Shown here: positions 5,493-5,634 of the stretch, in pieces | Layout of the letters: each line of letters begins with the position of its first letter | How positions within the stretch are numbered: position 1 is the stretch's first letter | Assembly (NCBI GenBank): GCA_902797925.1 | Contig: CADBUT010000418.1 | Location: 1 to 5,634, forward strand | DNA length: 5,634 nucleotides | Direction: 5' to 3' | DNA from: an uncultured Spirochaetaceae bacterium | GTDB lineage: Bacteria > Spirochaetota > Spirochaetia > Treponematales > Treponemataceae | The notes under the pieces: generated by a model | Seen by the model: only the letters and a program-made list of their open reading frames with translations | Databases searched by the model: none | What the model was told of the DNA's origin: nothing | Position numbers and translations under genes: made by a program

Positions 5493-5528
5493 GAGCTTGT
5501 TCCGTAGATTCAGCCCAGTCGCAAACCC
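5479..5528. repeat. Spaced 8-base inverted repeat just after the protease stop codon
   Basis: GGGTTTGC (5479-5486) and GCAAACCC (5521-5528) are exact reverse complements separated by 34 bases. They begin two bases beyond the protease stop codon. In RNA they would form an 8-bp stem with a large loop, perhaps closing an outer structure at the 3' end of the protease message. The lack of a T-run makes it a poor intrinsic terminator. Confidence 0.5.
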
Positions 5529-5529
5529 G

Positions 5530-5634
5530 TCATTCCGTTAATACAATCTCGATTACTTCGGTCTTTCTGCCCCGGAGAACTGCAACAGAAACTTCGTCGC
5601 CGGGCTTCTTGCTTTCAAGCGCGGCATAATAGCC
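5530..5634 (-). CDS. C-terminal end of a PDZ-domain protein, probably HtrA/DegP-type serine protease (5' part beyond window)
   Basis: The frame is open from the window edge to TGA at 5532-5530 and gives 34 residues. It reads AALESKKPGDEVSV followed by AVLRGRKTEVIEIVLTE. The pattern KPGDxVxVxVLRxxK followed by a beta strand of alternating hydrophobics is typical of the final strands of a PDZ domain. A PDZ domain at the very C-terminus favours HtrA/DegP proteases, which act in the periplasm on misfolded proteins. The catalytic triad would lie outside the window, so the protease call is inference; another PDZ protein is possible. It lies 352 bases upstream of the GH5 start and is unlikely to belong functionally to that operon. 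Confidence 0.65.
   Translation of the reverse strand, partial: GYYAALESKKPGDEVSVAVLRGRKTEVIEIVLTE

Larger units (their letters stand above)
5190..5529. other. Repeat-rich intergenic region between the protease and GH5 genes
   Basis: This 340-base stretch holds no convincing gene beyond the possible leader ORF. From the GH5 side it contains the terminator-like hairpin (5203-5247), two GTTTAC boxes 19 bases apart (5248-5253 and 5267-5272), an A/T-rich part with a poor promoter candidate, two 26-base hairpins (5346-5371 and 5384-5409), a 24-base palindrome (5453-5476) and a spaced inverted repeat (5479-5528). The GH5 promoter should lie here, between about 5250 and 5340, unless the gene depends on readthrough from the protease gene. 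Confidence 0.7.

Overview
The window is AT-rich bacterial DNA in which every convincing gene lies on the minus strand. The best guess is a gut or oral Treponema-like spirochaete. This rests on a receptor of the 7TMR-DISM/GGDEF type, a loose spirochaete-style lipobox on a plant-polysaccharide hydrolase, and the general base composition. No marker gene confirms it.

Layout in the direction of transcription (right to left). (1) 5634-5530: the last 34 residues of a PDZ-domain protein, probably an HtrA/DegP-type serine protease. (2) 5529-5190: 340 bases without a convincing gene, crowded with palindromes. It holds two 26-base loop-conserved hairpins, a perfect 24-base palindrome, a spaced 8-base inverted repeat and a diverged direct repeat. 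It ends in a terminator-like hairpin directly ahead of the next gene. (3) 5177-3498: a complete lipoprotein glycoside hydrolase of family GH5 (endoglucanase-like) with all canonical active-site residues. (4) 3477-1789: a complete 562-residue membrane receptor with an N-terminal helix, a periplasmic beta-rich domain, seven helices and a degenerate GGDEF domain. It starts 20 bases after the hydrolase. (5) 1788-1611: a 178-base spacer with a third 26-base hairpin touching the stop codon of gene 4, a promoter candidate, a possible 12-codon leader ORF, and a 9-bp stem-loop between a Shine-Dalgarno sequence and the next start codon. (6) 1610-1: a second, paralogous receptor, open throughout and cut by the window edge before its last ~27 residues.

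Working model (inference): the GH5 lipoprotein cuts a beta-glucan at the cell surface or in the periplasm. The two co-oriented receptors may sense sugars released there through their beta-rich periplasmic domains. Both output domains have a GGDEF-like fold but share substitutions at catalytic positions, so they may bind a nucleotide or a partner rather than make cyclic di-GMP. The paralogues differ most in the periplasmic domain and first helices, and least in helices 6-7 and the output domain, which fits two sensors with different inputs feeding one kind of output. The hydrolase and the second receptor each have unusual leader architecture that may allow post-initiation control.
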